Positions 48,192-58,806 of a DNA stretch of 64,000 nt are shown in pieces. The notes below the pieces were generated by a model, which saw nothing but the letters and a program-made list of their open reading frames with translations, did not search any database and was not told the origin of the DNA. Position 1 is the first letter of the stretch, and the number at the start of each line of letters is the position of its first letter. This DNA is from Pelodera strongyloides (Eukaryota; Nematoda; Chromadorea; Rhabditida; Rhabditidae), in NCBI GenBank assembly GCA_036852015.1, contig JAANDG010000110.1, positions 1-64,000 on the forward strand. Reading direction: 5' to 3'. The position numbers and the translations under genes are program-made.

Positions 48192-51100
48192 CTAAATACC
48201 CGAAAGTTTCTCAAGTATCATCTTGTAGGTGCAATCGTCCACTTGTGAGGCAATTTCCTTTACCTGAAGATCTAATATTAAAAGGGTTATTAAATTAGTT
48301 CCTTTAGGTAGTAGTGGGGTCCGAATAATGTCAAGGCAGACAAACAATAGTTACAGTTATGAACACATCATCATGACTCGGTTTCGGTTGAAAAAAAGAG
48401 GAAAATATCTCAAATAGAATACCTCCTTGTGTGAAAAGAGTCGTCGTACGAGGATTCTCAATTGATCTCCTTTGGTAATCAGGTCTCCGATTGGAACAGG
48501 GTCTTCCTCTGACATGACCGTCAACTAGAAACATTTAGAATAGACCTTCCTTCTCCTTTATATAATAAGATTCTCTGGAGCGCACTACTTCGGTAGACCA
48601 GAGCGGACTGCAGGGATCCGTTCGGGCCCTGAAGAACACTCCTAGCTTTAACCTGTTTTTAGTTTATGAAAAGAGACGTACGATTACGATATCAACAAAG
48701 GGACAACTTTAGCACACGGGCTTCTCCTGACTATCTCACCATTAACATATATTATGGAAACAATTAAATTAGCATATCACCATCGACATCGACCAACAAC
48801 AAGCACGGTCTTGAATTGTATAAACAACACAACCAACCTGATCCGCAAACAATGCAGAGTATTCGCTTGAATACGCCGATTGCGGGCGCGCTGGCTCAGG
48901 CACGGTGGTCTCTGTATTCCTGCTCGCCGTCTGCCCTCTAGTACCACTTTCTCGGTCTCGTTCCACTCCAGAATCCATTGAAGTGCAGGCTACGTAACCC
49001 TGAAAAAGAACGGTACGCTTTGATGGGATTATACAAAATGTGTACACATATTTGCAGGGTGGGACAAAGGAACCACAATGCAATAATATGAAACGCATAA
49101 ATGCATGCTATCCAAGTAATGTCGACGTTTCTGCTGGCTGATAAATCGTTAGAGATTCTACCAGAAAGGAAGTGTCATCACAGTCTGGATTTCTCAGTGT
49201 AGTCTTTCACCCAAATACGGTGTAACACGAATGACTTTGCCCAGACCCTTGAAAGAAGCGGAACATCGGAAATGAAAGGAATTCGTACCTGTGGTACCTC
49301 CTCAACCTCAACATCTTGAACAACCTCCTCCTCCCCAGTCGCTATCCAATGAACCCGCGGTTCGGTCTCTATACAACACCACATCTTACGGAAATCACCC
49401 TCTCTCCAGTACAGGTTAGACACATCGACAATCTCGCCCACCTAAAGTGAGCACTTGAAGCGGCATGATATGTGGTTTGCATAGCATAAAACACCCCGCC
49501 AGATGCGGACGATCACCTCCCGAACGCTAATGCATTGTATGCAAATTAGTCTAAATCACCTCCCGGTCCCTAATGCATTATATGCTAATTAATCTAAATA
49601 AATCACCTCCCCAAAATTTTAAGATGCGGCTCATCTACAAAGTTCCGCGCACTTCGGTTGCATACAGTGGAACTTAATAACTTGCATCAGCATTCGTTAA
49701 AAAAATATGTTTAGCAATACTAACAGCTATAAACATACCGTCTTATTGTGCAATATTTTCGTGGCAGCACCTTTTCGCTTTCCGGTGAATTCACAGTTCA
49801 GCAGGGCCTAGAACATAGCGAGAGTTAAACCTGCGCCTAAACGGGAGATAAACAAGGTACTTCAAGCCGAAATACAATTTCAAACAACTAAATAATTTTT
49901 TTAAAAGGGCATCAAGAAAGACAAAAACTTCAATTTCTAACTTTACAAAGGAGTTACGTAAAAAGAATAGAAAGGAAATCAGAAACTTACGAAGGTAACG
50001 TCGGTAACCTTGTTACCGGAGCACTTGAGAGGTGTCTGATTGATGAGAAGCTCGATGCGGCCCGCCATAGTGCGGTCATCAAGCCGGGTAAACACTTCCA
50101 CCCAGTTACCACAATTCTCAACGCCGAAGCGGCTCATTCTGCAACAAAACAAGTGCGAAAGGGTTGTACATGTCGTGTCAGCTAAATTTAAAAAATAACT
50201 GCAAAACAACTAAATACTAAGCGCTGAACCAATATAACATATAAAACAAAGCAAAAAAAGATAACGCACACATAATGGTCGACGGTCACCACTCTGTCTT
50301 CGTCTCTCTCAGCATCAACATTCCAAACACAATGAATTTGCAGAGAGTGATCGTAGAAGAGAAAGCCGAAGCCGGGGTTTGCCTGCAAGTGAAACGAGTT
50401 CGCTTAGAAAGAAGATGAACATGACATCATGACATGTCAAGTGTCAAGTAAGGTGCGATTACTCCATTTGTTTTATCAGATGCTTCACACATCTCAAAGC
50501 ACATTAACTAGTTCAGGATGCAAGAATCTCCGTTCTACCTACATATGTGGCAGAAGACAGAAGACGGAAAATGTACGAATAAGTGACAAGGTTTAAAAAA
50601 ATGTCAATTGTGAAACAAGTGAAACTTACAAGCATTTGCAATGGCCAATACTGCACGTATAGAATCACCCAACCGCCCTCTCGTGTGGTCCGATAATTCA
50701 AGAATGCATAGTTTGTACACACGACATACTCAGCCTCAGGTATAGGATTCTGAAACAAAAAGGGATGCAACAGAGACTAGAAAAAAATGAAGAATAATTT
50801 TCGCCGGCATGCATACACAACGGGTAGGGTAACGTTTCTTTTCGCAGAGAAAAAGAAAAGCAACGAGTATACATTAAAATATCCAAAAGGGCGAAAGGCC
50901 CTGACGTCGCATGGTGCTACCTACGTCCAGATTTCGTGTGATAAACGCCCAAACGCAATCCACATGGCAGGTTTTCACATGAAAATATTCGGCTGTAGGA
51001 TGGCTACACATACTTCTGTACACAGCCTCAGACCTTCACAGAAAGGTGTGTTCGTTTCTTTTTCACCAAGAAAACGGAACGTAAATACCCCACTCAACAA

Positions 51101-51927
51101 AAAATGAAACTCACTGCAAGTAACATGTTCTTATCGTAGACTGTTCCCAAAATGTCACTTTCATAAACATTCCATCCTCTACACGGATCAACGTGCGAAA
51201 AACGAACCACAGACGAAACCTAAGTTATTTTTTTTTTACAAAAAAAAACTAAAGGGGCGTCATACCTACGATATCATCATAGGTTAGGACACCCGAATTC
51301 AATCTTCAATCCAAAAAAAAAAAATGAATTCTCTTAGTCTTATTTCATCAAACGTTTCATCATCACCGGCCGAACAAAACCGCAAATGACAAAATGTGTT
51401 CTTCCTTAGTAAAATGTTACACGGATTAGCCTACCGAAATTCGTGTCTCCCCAGTTTCGGTCTGTCGACTGGTGACACGCACATCCACACTAGCCGGATC
51501 AATAACTTCATAGTCGAAAACATAAACCACAGGGTGTTCTTCATGTAAGGGTCGCGACCTGAATTGAATATGACAAATATTAAACCGTAATCGGTTAGAT
51601 GTACAGTTTTATGTGAACATTAGCCATTAAGACTTAATACCGTAGCACTACCGTAGCAGTGAGTCGTAAATAACTAACTATTGCTAGCAGTGAGTATCTC
51701 CACACTGGTTCTCTAAGCACAAACACAATATTTTTTTAATATTATAAGTAGAAGAAAAATGCAGAAACTAACGGATAATGTCTAGTCCGGAACTTGACAA
51801 CGTCTCCGACCTGGGCAGGGACACCATTAACTGACTGCGCCACATCTCCAATCAGTACAGTTCCATCCTTGTAGGAAACAAGAAGATGTCCTTTCAAGGT
51901 CTGCAATGAAACCACCCCAAGGACCAT
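48192..51927 (-). CDS. Array gene D: unrecognised repeated-module protein
   Basis: Eleven exons: 51927-51774 (MVLGVVSLQTLKGHLLVSYK, then AQVGDVVKFRTRHYP), 51558-51436 (VVYVFDYEVIDPASVDV), 51221-51116 (NVYESDILGTVYDKNMLL), about 50751-50632 (GWVILYVQYWPLQM), 50382-50271 (FGFLFYDHSLQIHCVWNVD), 50139-49991 (GNWVEVFTRLDDRTMAGRIE), 49808-49740 (CEFTGKRKGAATKILHNK), 49441-49288 (VGEIVDVSNLYW, KMWCCIETEPRVHW, then an acidic EEEVV stretch), 49002-48840 (Thr/Ser/Pro linker), 48525-48423 (GDQLRILVRRLFTQ), 48265-48192 (YKMILEKLSGI then TAG). This is the cleanest member and the best template for the family. I see no known enzymatic motif. The internal pattern could represent repeated small beta-barrels. 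Confidence 0.84.
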
Positions 51928-52669
51928 TTTGAAAGCCTAAATAAATAAATGGGCATTAAAATAAAGGATATACGATTCCTGCGACTTGTAAAGAAGTAAA
52001 ATCAGAAATCCAAGAACAACAAAATAAAGTACATTACGGAATAATACACGCTCCCTATGAAAAAATAAACAGAATCTAGAATTTGCGAACATGTTGTGAA
52101 TAGGACAGACAATTAAAAACACTATACGTGGAATGCCCTTCAACCGAAAAAAAGAACAATTTGTTAATTTAAAACAGTTTACTAAAAGTGAAGATAAGGC
52201 CACAAATAAGATAATAAGATCACCCGAGATAAGGATAAAACAAAACATGCGAGAAAGAGTTTCAAATAAATGAGTATATATTCAAAATAAATATTACCGG
52301 TATATGTACAAATGTAAACTGCAAAACATTATAATTAAACCAATTAGGCAACCATGTACTACCCTGTAATTACCGCAAGATCAACTATTGCAAATATGGT
52401 CACATAACAGTTCCTAATCCAGACCACGCCTCTACTCCGGTCCCTTGAGATGCGCAGTCTGAATTGTGAATTGCAAACTGTTGCATGCACTTGAAGCACA
52501 GAAAGAAACAAATAACCTAGAAGACCCTACACAGCACCTAGCACCAGTTTTGTTACAAAACAAGATAAAACTTCTTCACCCGTAGTAATAAAACTGTTGT
52601 CGAGATAGATTATTAAAGAACATATTATAAATTAATCACTAAAATATAAAGGCATCACCGTGTGTAGCA
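51928..52669. other. Spacer between genes D and E
   Basis: About 740 bp of AT-rich sequence with no supported exon. It should include the promoter of gene D and the 3' UTR of gene E. The open frame at 51937-52248 (minus) is hydrophobic by composition only. Confidence 0.5.
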
Positions 52670-55205
52670 TCAGTCTGAACTTAGAAGGTCCAGAATTTGG
52701 TCCATGAGATCAACATTTTCCGGTTTCAAAAGAATTTTACGGATTTGTGGATGAGCGGAGACCTTCTTCACGATGCTCATCGCTTTCGACTCTTTCGAAG
52801 ACTAAAATATAGGGATGAAAAAGGAGACAACGAATGAAAACAATAGACAAAAAGAGCAAGATAACAGGATTCGACCGCTTAGGACGCTTAGAACGGTGTG
52901 ATACTCTATTGCGAAATCTGAACTTTACAACTGCATTTCCATGTTTACATTAAGCCGGAACGGCGGGGCACGGCAAATACGGGCATGGTACAATTGTCCA
53001 GTATACGTTTCAAAACCCAGGTACAATACGTTATAAGAAAAACTTGCGAAAACGACAACACTTTCTAAAACCGTTTTGTTAACCGGCAAATACACCTTAC
53101 AAAGATGTACCTTTTCCTGGCAGAGCGAAGCTGAGCCACTGTCCACCAGAGAGCTTCCGAGGAGACTAAATATGCACATCCTTTTGATTAAGGTATCGTT
53201 TTGATTGCATATGTTTCTATGTGTGTATCAATAAACTATTATTAACATAGCGACTAACCCGAGCTCGGTTGTAGATAGTTTACGTGTTTATTTCGTGATA
53301 CATGGAAAATAGAAAATGACAAGTGACATTGACATGTGTTTCATTGATGTGTTCATTGTGAAATCATTGGCTTGGATTACTCAATCAATTACCGCACTAC
53401 TAGGCTTCTATTCTCTTGGGTTGAGCAACAAGTACACACTCGATAAGATCAAAGCGTATAATGAATACGACCTACTGTAGACTTACGCACAATGCTCACG
53501 ACTTACAAGCAATAAAAGAACATACCTATTCGATCCATGAGAAATGCTCTTATTTTCATCACAGTCACCCACAGGATGTACACAATGGGGCTAAAAGATT
53601 GGGAAACTTAGTTCAGACAGCCAAATAGGCTAGCAAAATAATAGGAAAATAATAGAAATATCCTACACCTTCTAGGAAACCCACTATCAATTAGTAAATT
53701 CGGGAGAAATTATCAACTTGTACAAATAAGCACCATGTTCAACAAAAAAAAACCGATCACATAAATAGGCACTGTCAAAATAAATAATAAAAACATACTT
53801 GACTTCCCGGAACGTCGCACAAACTTGGCATCTCGCTATTCAAAGTTTCATCAAGTAGACGTACGGAAGCCGAAGCAGATCTGAACAGAATATGCGGTGA
53901 AGTTTAAAATGTAAAAAAAATGACGAACTTGTGCAAATTACTAGTGTTTATTGGGTGGACATATGGGCACAAAACCCCATAAGTCACGAAACCACGCCGC
54001 CTACAAGTACAAACTAACATATCCATGCCCATAACCCTTTAAAATGGTTTAACAGCCGTTTTGGCGTTTTTTCGAAAAGTATAATGGAGCTGTATTCCCA
54101 CGTGGCGTACATAAATAACTGCGCAATTTTGGTCTACCATACTGATTTGCATCCAACTGTGTGAATGCAATTTCAGTTGCCCATTATACGTTTCAAAAAC
54201 TGGTTGTTATTACCCTTTAAAATTAACTTACGATGTGTTCGAATGGGAAGACGACTGCCAGGGTGCGGGTGTGGGTGCGAAGACTGACGTAGCAACGGAA
54301 CAGCGAGAATTTCTCGAGCTCGAGAACCCACCGCCTCCACGCCGCCTAAAACACGCCGGGTAACAAATTTTACCACTAGTTCAACTCTGACTATTTTTCC
54401 TTAGCACTAAGGGTCCCGCGGGAAGCTAGGAATACTACTCCCGGTTTCGTGCATGCATCCACTGTCACAATAGCCGCTCGTTAGCAGTCCCTAGTCAGCT
54501 TCGAATAAGCAGTAGTAACAACCATTTTATTAGCAGATACACTGAATTCCACTCTCCTAGGGCAGGGGCGCAAAAAAAACTAAACTTAAAAACTTAAAGA
54601 ACACTCGAAACGACTCACATGGCAGCCACTGACGGTGGGAACGATGTGTGCATTGCAGATGAGCCAATTCCATTGCGAGGATTCACCTGAAAGAACCGTT
54701 CATCTGTACCAAATATAACGATAAAGAGTGCTGGTAACTTCAACACTAACATTCGCAATTTCTTCCCTTATTATCCTTCCACTACACATTCACGCACAAG
54801 TAAAACAAAAAAAAAAGAAGATATTTTCCAACGTAAATATGACAAATCAAAAACTAAAGCTCACGAGTTCTTCCTGATGTCGCAGCGAGAAATGTATATC
54901 ATTTGGATCCATTGACTCAGAGATCCTCCACACGGGCGTCCCTCTACTACAGCATTCCTACAAATGGGAAGAAACCTAGTTGAAATAGCCACGAACAGAT
55001 AAAGATCTCGTGTAAAACGGTGAAATTCAACTATCGAAGATGAAAAAGAAGGCATACCTCGGCATCAGTCACAGACATTGAGATTTCCACTGAGGCCGAT
55101 CGATCGCTTGGCATCTGCCACAGCAACCCTTCAGGGTCCGCTACTGAGGCCATAATTACTGGGCAATATAAGTCACGGGACCTCCTGACAACTTCAGCCA
55201 GAATC
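52670..55205 (-). CDS. Array gene E: probable divergent family member, 5' part missing
   Basis: Proposed exons: 55205-55057 (DLYCPVIMASVADPEGLLW), 54960-54890 (ECCSRGTPVWRIS), 54690-54617, 54348-54231 (Ser-rich in the preferred frame), 53880-53803 (SASVRLLDETLNSEMPS), 53592-53524, 52801-52670 (VKKVSAHPQIRKIL, then DLMDQILDLLSSD and TGA). The order (a block with xxGLLW and PVW, Ser-rich linkers, then a short helical tail starting VKKV) parallels the 3' halves of genes A to D, and the gene continues the array at similar spacing. Direct identity is low, so membership is inferred. Upstream sequence is occupied by Penelope-like elements from 55425, so the 5' half lies beyond the window or is lost. 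Confidence 0.5.
54030..54223. mobile_element. Degenerate family-1-like MITE
   Basis: The left end reads ACCCTTTAAAATGGTTTAAC and the right end ACTGGTTGTTATTACCCTTT followed by AAA. TTTCAAAAACTGG inside the right arm matches the GTTTTTGAAAC core of family 1. It is strongly decayed and lies in a gene E intron. Confidence 0.6.
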
Positions 55206-55424
55206 TGCAAAAGAAACGACTATGACACAGTGTATTCATACTAAATCATGCTTCCTTTTCTTACTATTCGTCGCAATTCAGTTATACCGTCTACACTTTT
55301 TCTCATGCAATGAACTGAACCAAGAGTTGAATAGACATAAAACAATATTCGTCACATAAATTGGATAGAAGGTGAGCGGTAGGTAACCTATTCATTCAAA
55401 AAAAAACATAAACCAAAAACCATA

Positions 55425-55793
55425 ATATTCAGTGTTGTGGTGAGCTTGTAATTCCAACCAAAAGGAAACAAAGTGTGTTTAGCACATTTATTCCGACGTT
55501 TCGGCTTTCGCCATCTTCAGGGAAAATTACCTATAAAAACACAATGCAATACACAGCACAAATATACTATCAACGTAAAACGACTACACACATAGGCCAG
55601 AAAACGAATTCACATAGATTAGGACAAGGAAAAGACAGTATATATAACGGGAACGATATGTATAAATATGAGTAAATCAAGCGACATTCATCAATAACCG
55701 AGTGGTATGTTAACTGTGAATGATAGAGTTAGAGTGAGAGGCAGAGTGACTGGCAGAGTAAGGATGAGAGAGGGTGTGAGTGACAGAGGGACG
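55425..55793 (-). repeat. Penelope terminal repeat (pLTR), copy 1
   Basis: About 370 bp that recur at 58440-58806 (minus), 60801-61171 (plus) and, truncated by the window end, 63827-64000 (plus). It includes the last codons of the ORF (encoding the SVTHTLSH tail), the 3' non-coding region and the ribozyme-like motif. Confidence 0.9.
55491..55524 (-). ncRNA. Hammerhead-ribozyme-like motif, PLE copy 1
   Basis: Same sequence as the copy at 61074-61107, read on the minus strand: CTGAAGA core, GGC-GAAA-GCC stem-loop, GAAA, then CGTC with predicted cleavage after GTC, closed by TTCC/GGAA as stem I. See the copy 3 entry for positions. Confidence 0.62.
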
Positions 55794-58419
55794 AGAGGAT
55801 AGACTTGGTAGTGATAGGGTGATTGGATTGAGAGAGATTTTCTTGGTACCCGAACTGGTGCACAACTCGTATTTCCTGTTGAGTACTGGTCTTTCCGTTT
55901 GGATTGACACTGCCTCACTTATCAGGAGTCTACGAAAATTGCACTCTCGGTACAGAATAGAGGCAGAGATTGAGAACGGAACAGAAGGGTGAGCATCCTT
56001 GTGGTGAGCATCCAGTAGCTTACCTTTTGCCTTGTGCTGCGCTATCCGCTCTCTCAGCGGCTGGCTGGTTTGTCCAATATAAGACTCTCCGCAGAGGTTA
56101 CATGTTATTTTATAAACTACCATACGGGACATACAATCACCAATACTTCCATCATTACATAGTTGACACGTTCCTCCTCTAGCGGGACAAATTCTGTCAT
56201 AAATCCTATTCCTAATAAGCAAATCTCTTAGACTTGGGGCGGATTTCTCAACAACGGTAACACCTAGATTGGGAAACTTCCGTACCGTTGCTTTGACAAG
56301 ATTTGAAAACTTATCATTTATATAGGGTACTGGGAGTACGACTCCAGAGAACTGTGAGGATCTCGCTGACTTTGTAGAAATCAGAGGATTTCGCTTAGTT
56401 ATTGAAGTGTGTGTGTACCCATTAAGGGCACACACCTTTTTGGCGAAATCCTTTGATTCTCCTATATATTCAGGGGATGAAAGGCGTACAGCGGTATTAA
56501 TAGTATTCGAAACCACATGGCGTTTAACACTGATGGGATGGGCAGAGTTAACATGAATGAGAATATTACGGTTGCAAGCTTTCCTATACCATTTACTCAC
56601 AAAGTGGCCGTTCTTATATGAAATAAGCACATTTAAAAATGGCAAGAAATCGTCAGCATTCGGAGTTTCGCGTGTGAACGCTATGTTCTTTTGTGAGTTG
56701 TTGAGTGAGTTGAACATAGCATCCATATGCTCCCGTGTCTCCGCTACTATAAAACAATCATCTATGTATCTACAGTAAAATAGAATACCAGTGCGTACAA
56801 CGGAGGATTCGATGCTGTGCATGGCGCAAATTGCGAGGACAGGAGCCATTGCCCATGCAAAGACCACGAACTTGCTGATAGTAGGAAGAGTTCCACTTAA
56901 AAGTCTTACAATCGAGACATAATTTGAGCAAATATACAACTTCATCAATCTTTAGTCCTAACCAGGAGATGTGCGACGCATGCTCCTTGAGCATGGACTC
57001 AATAACCCTAACCGCCGCGTCATTATCAATGTTAGTATACAGGGAAACAACATCGAAAGACTCATATACATAGTCAACGGTAGGGTCAGGCTGAGGGAAA
57101 GTTGACGATAGTCTGTCAAGAAAAGACATAGTATTGAAAAGGTGAGAAGGGACAAATCTAACTAATTGGCCGACGATTTGACAAACAAGCCAGGAAAGGC
57201 GATCAGATGGTCCGCCAACGCCAGATATGATTGGCCGGACCTTATAATCGCTTGGATCCATGCTTGAGAGGGTTTCGGGGGCAATCTTGTGAGTCTTAAT
57301 TAACAGATAAAGACATGGTATAGTGGGATGCGTCTGATTCAGCAAGGTATAGAGGCGTGCTAGTTTATCTTTAGAATCCATCACTGCCCGAAAACCTTCT
57401 TTGAGTTTTTTGAACTCAGTCTCGAAGTTGCGCTTTAGCGCTGGGCGATATACAGTCCTATCAGCTAAGTGTAGCTCATGTAAGGCCTTATCTAACTCAG
57501 CTGGGAGAACAACAAAATCTCCTCCCTTATCAGAGATCGATATCCGTATTTTTCCTTCTTCTTGCATTTTCCTGAGATGCTTAAATGCTCCCCTTTCTGC
57601 CTTTGAAAGATTTGATGGGGTGTGGAAAGAATGAGAAGATATAAGAGATTACAAAGAGTGAGAAAGAGCAGAGAATTCAACATCAATAGGGGCCACACTG
57701 TCGGATGGAGTGAACTTGCGAGGAAAAGGAGCCTTATATAACATAGCGGTATGTTGTTCAAAACAAGAATCAGGTCTAGATTTACTATATCGAACAATGT
57801 CGCATGTACTGTGTAATCCTATGACTAAGTCTCTGACATCCTTGGGACTGAGTTGCCGAGAGGGAGAAAAGGATGGACCCTTCGACAGTAAGGACTTGCA
57901 GGATTCAGAGATGTCTACATTTCCTATCACAGTACAGCGGTCGGTATCCGGTACTAAGCTCTCTTGTGGATGACCATAACGGTCATACACCAATTTAGTA
58001 AGTTTGGATTCTAAGCGAGAGCGGGTCCGCTGTCGTGTTATAGTGCATAGGGTGTTTTCTAGGGCTCTAATCTTAGCGCGGACCCCCGGAGCAAAACTAA
58101 GTGTTGTAAATATTGATGTTAACGAGGAAATATCACGACCTAGTACAGTAATCCGAGAATACTTTTGTCCTATTTCTTTCTTAAGAATGGAAAGTTGTAG
58201 ACGGTTAATGGCGTTTTGAAGTGAGTTATATTTACGTAGGTTAGCAGTGCTACGTACTATGAATGCAGGGATTACAGATCTAACCTTACATTGTTTGAGG
58301 AACGAAAGGCTTTCCTGACATTTGACCAGTTGACATTGTCGGTTCAATAGGCGGTGGGTGGATGCGTAACAGGGCTCGCTCAAGCCTAGTTTCTTCAGTT
58401 GTACAGATGCACGCTCCAT
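55710..58419 (-). pseudogene. Penelope-like reverse transcriptase / GIY-YIG ORF, copy 1 (broken)
   Basis: Encodes the retroelement polyprotein. In order: an N-terminal domain beginning MERASVQLKKLG; the RT with KVRPIISGVGG and the catalytic YIDDCFIV; a Cys-rich linker (CPARGGTCQLCNDGSIGDC); GIY-YIG endonuclease (VVYKITCNLCGESYIGQT, then RERIAQHK); and a Ser/His-rich tail. The frame is interrupted twice. A CAA to TAA change at about 57647 creates a stop after ALSHSL. A 5-bp deletion near 56850, relative to copies 2 and 3, shifts the frame within the GNRLAPVLA block just before the YIDD motif. The three open pieces are 58419-57649, 57567-56770 and 56948-55710. Assignment to Penelope-like elements by the RT plus C-terminal GIY-YIG pairing is secure. 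Confidence 0.95.
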
Positions 58420-58439
58420 GAAGTTGGAATGTGTAGATA

Positions 58440-58806
58440 TTCAGTGTTTTGGTGAGCTTGTAATTCCAACCAAAGGAAACAAAGTGTGTTTAGCACATTT
58501 ATTCCGACGTTTCGGCTTTCGCCATCTTCAGGGAAAATTACCTATAAAAACACAATGCAATACACAGCACAAATATACTATCAACGTAAAACGACTACAC
58601 ACATCGGCCCGAAAACGAATTCACATAGATTAGGACAAGGAAAAGACAGTATATATAACGTACAACGGGAACGATATGTATAAATGTGAGTAAATCAAGC
58701 GACATTCATCAATAACCGAGTGGTATGTTAACTGTTAAGATAGAGTTAGAGTGAGAGGCAGAGTGACTGGCCAGTAAGGATGAGAGAGTGTGAGTGACAG
58801 AGGGAC
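58440..58806 (-). repeat. Penelope terminal repeat (pLTR), copy 2 / junction with copy 1
   Basis: Serves as the 3' end of copy 2 and the 5' end of copy 1 in the tandem pair. It is nearly identical to 55425-55793 with a few small indels (for example the shortened GGCCAGTAAGG near 58770). Confidence 0.9.
58502..58535 (-). ncRNA. Hammerhead-ribozyme-like motif, PLE copy 2
   Basis: Identical to the motifs in copies 1 and 3 through the core and stem II. It lies between the two tandem units, where self-cleavage would separate unit-length transcripts of copy 1 from read-through RNA. Confidence 0.62.

Larger units (their letters stand above)
55425..58440 (-). mobile_element. Penelope-like element, copy 1 (full length)
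   Basis: A complete unit read on the minus strand: the ORF region 58419-55710 followed by a terminal repeat at 55793-55425 with the ribozyme-like motif. Upstream it joins directly to the terminal repeat of copy 2, giving the head-to-tail arrangement typical of Penelope-like elements. The 3' border, near ATATTCAGTG at 55425, is set against A-rich flanking DNA upstream of gene E. It is nearly identical to copy 3, which lies inverted at 60801-64000, so insertion was recent or the copies have been homogenised. Confidence 0.93.
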
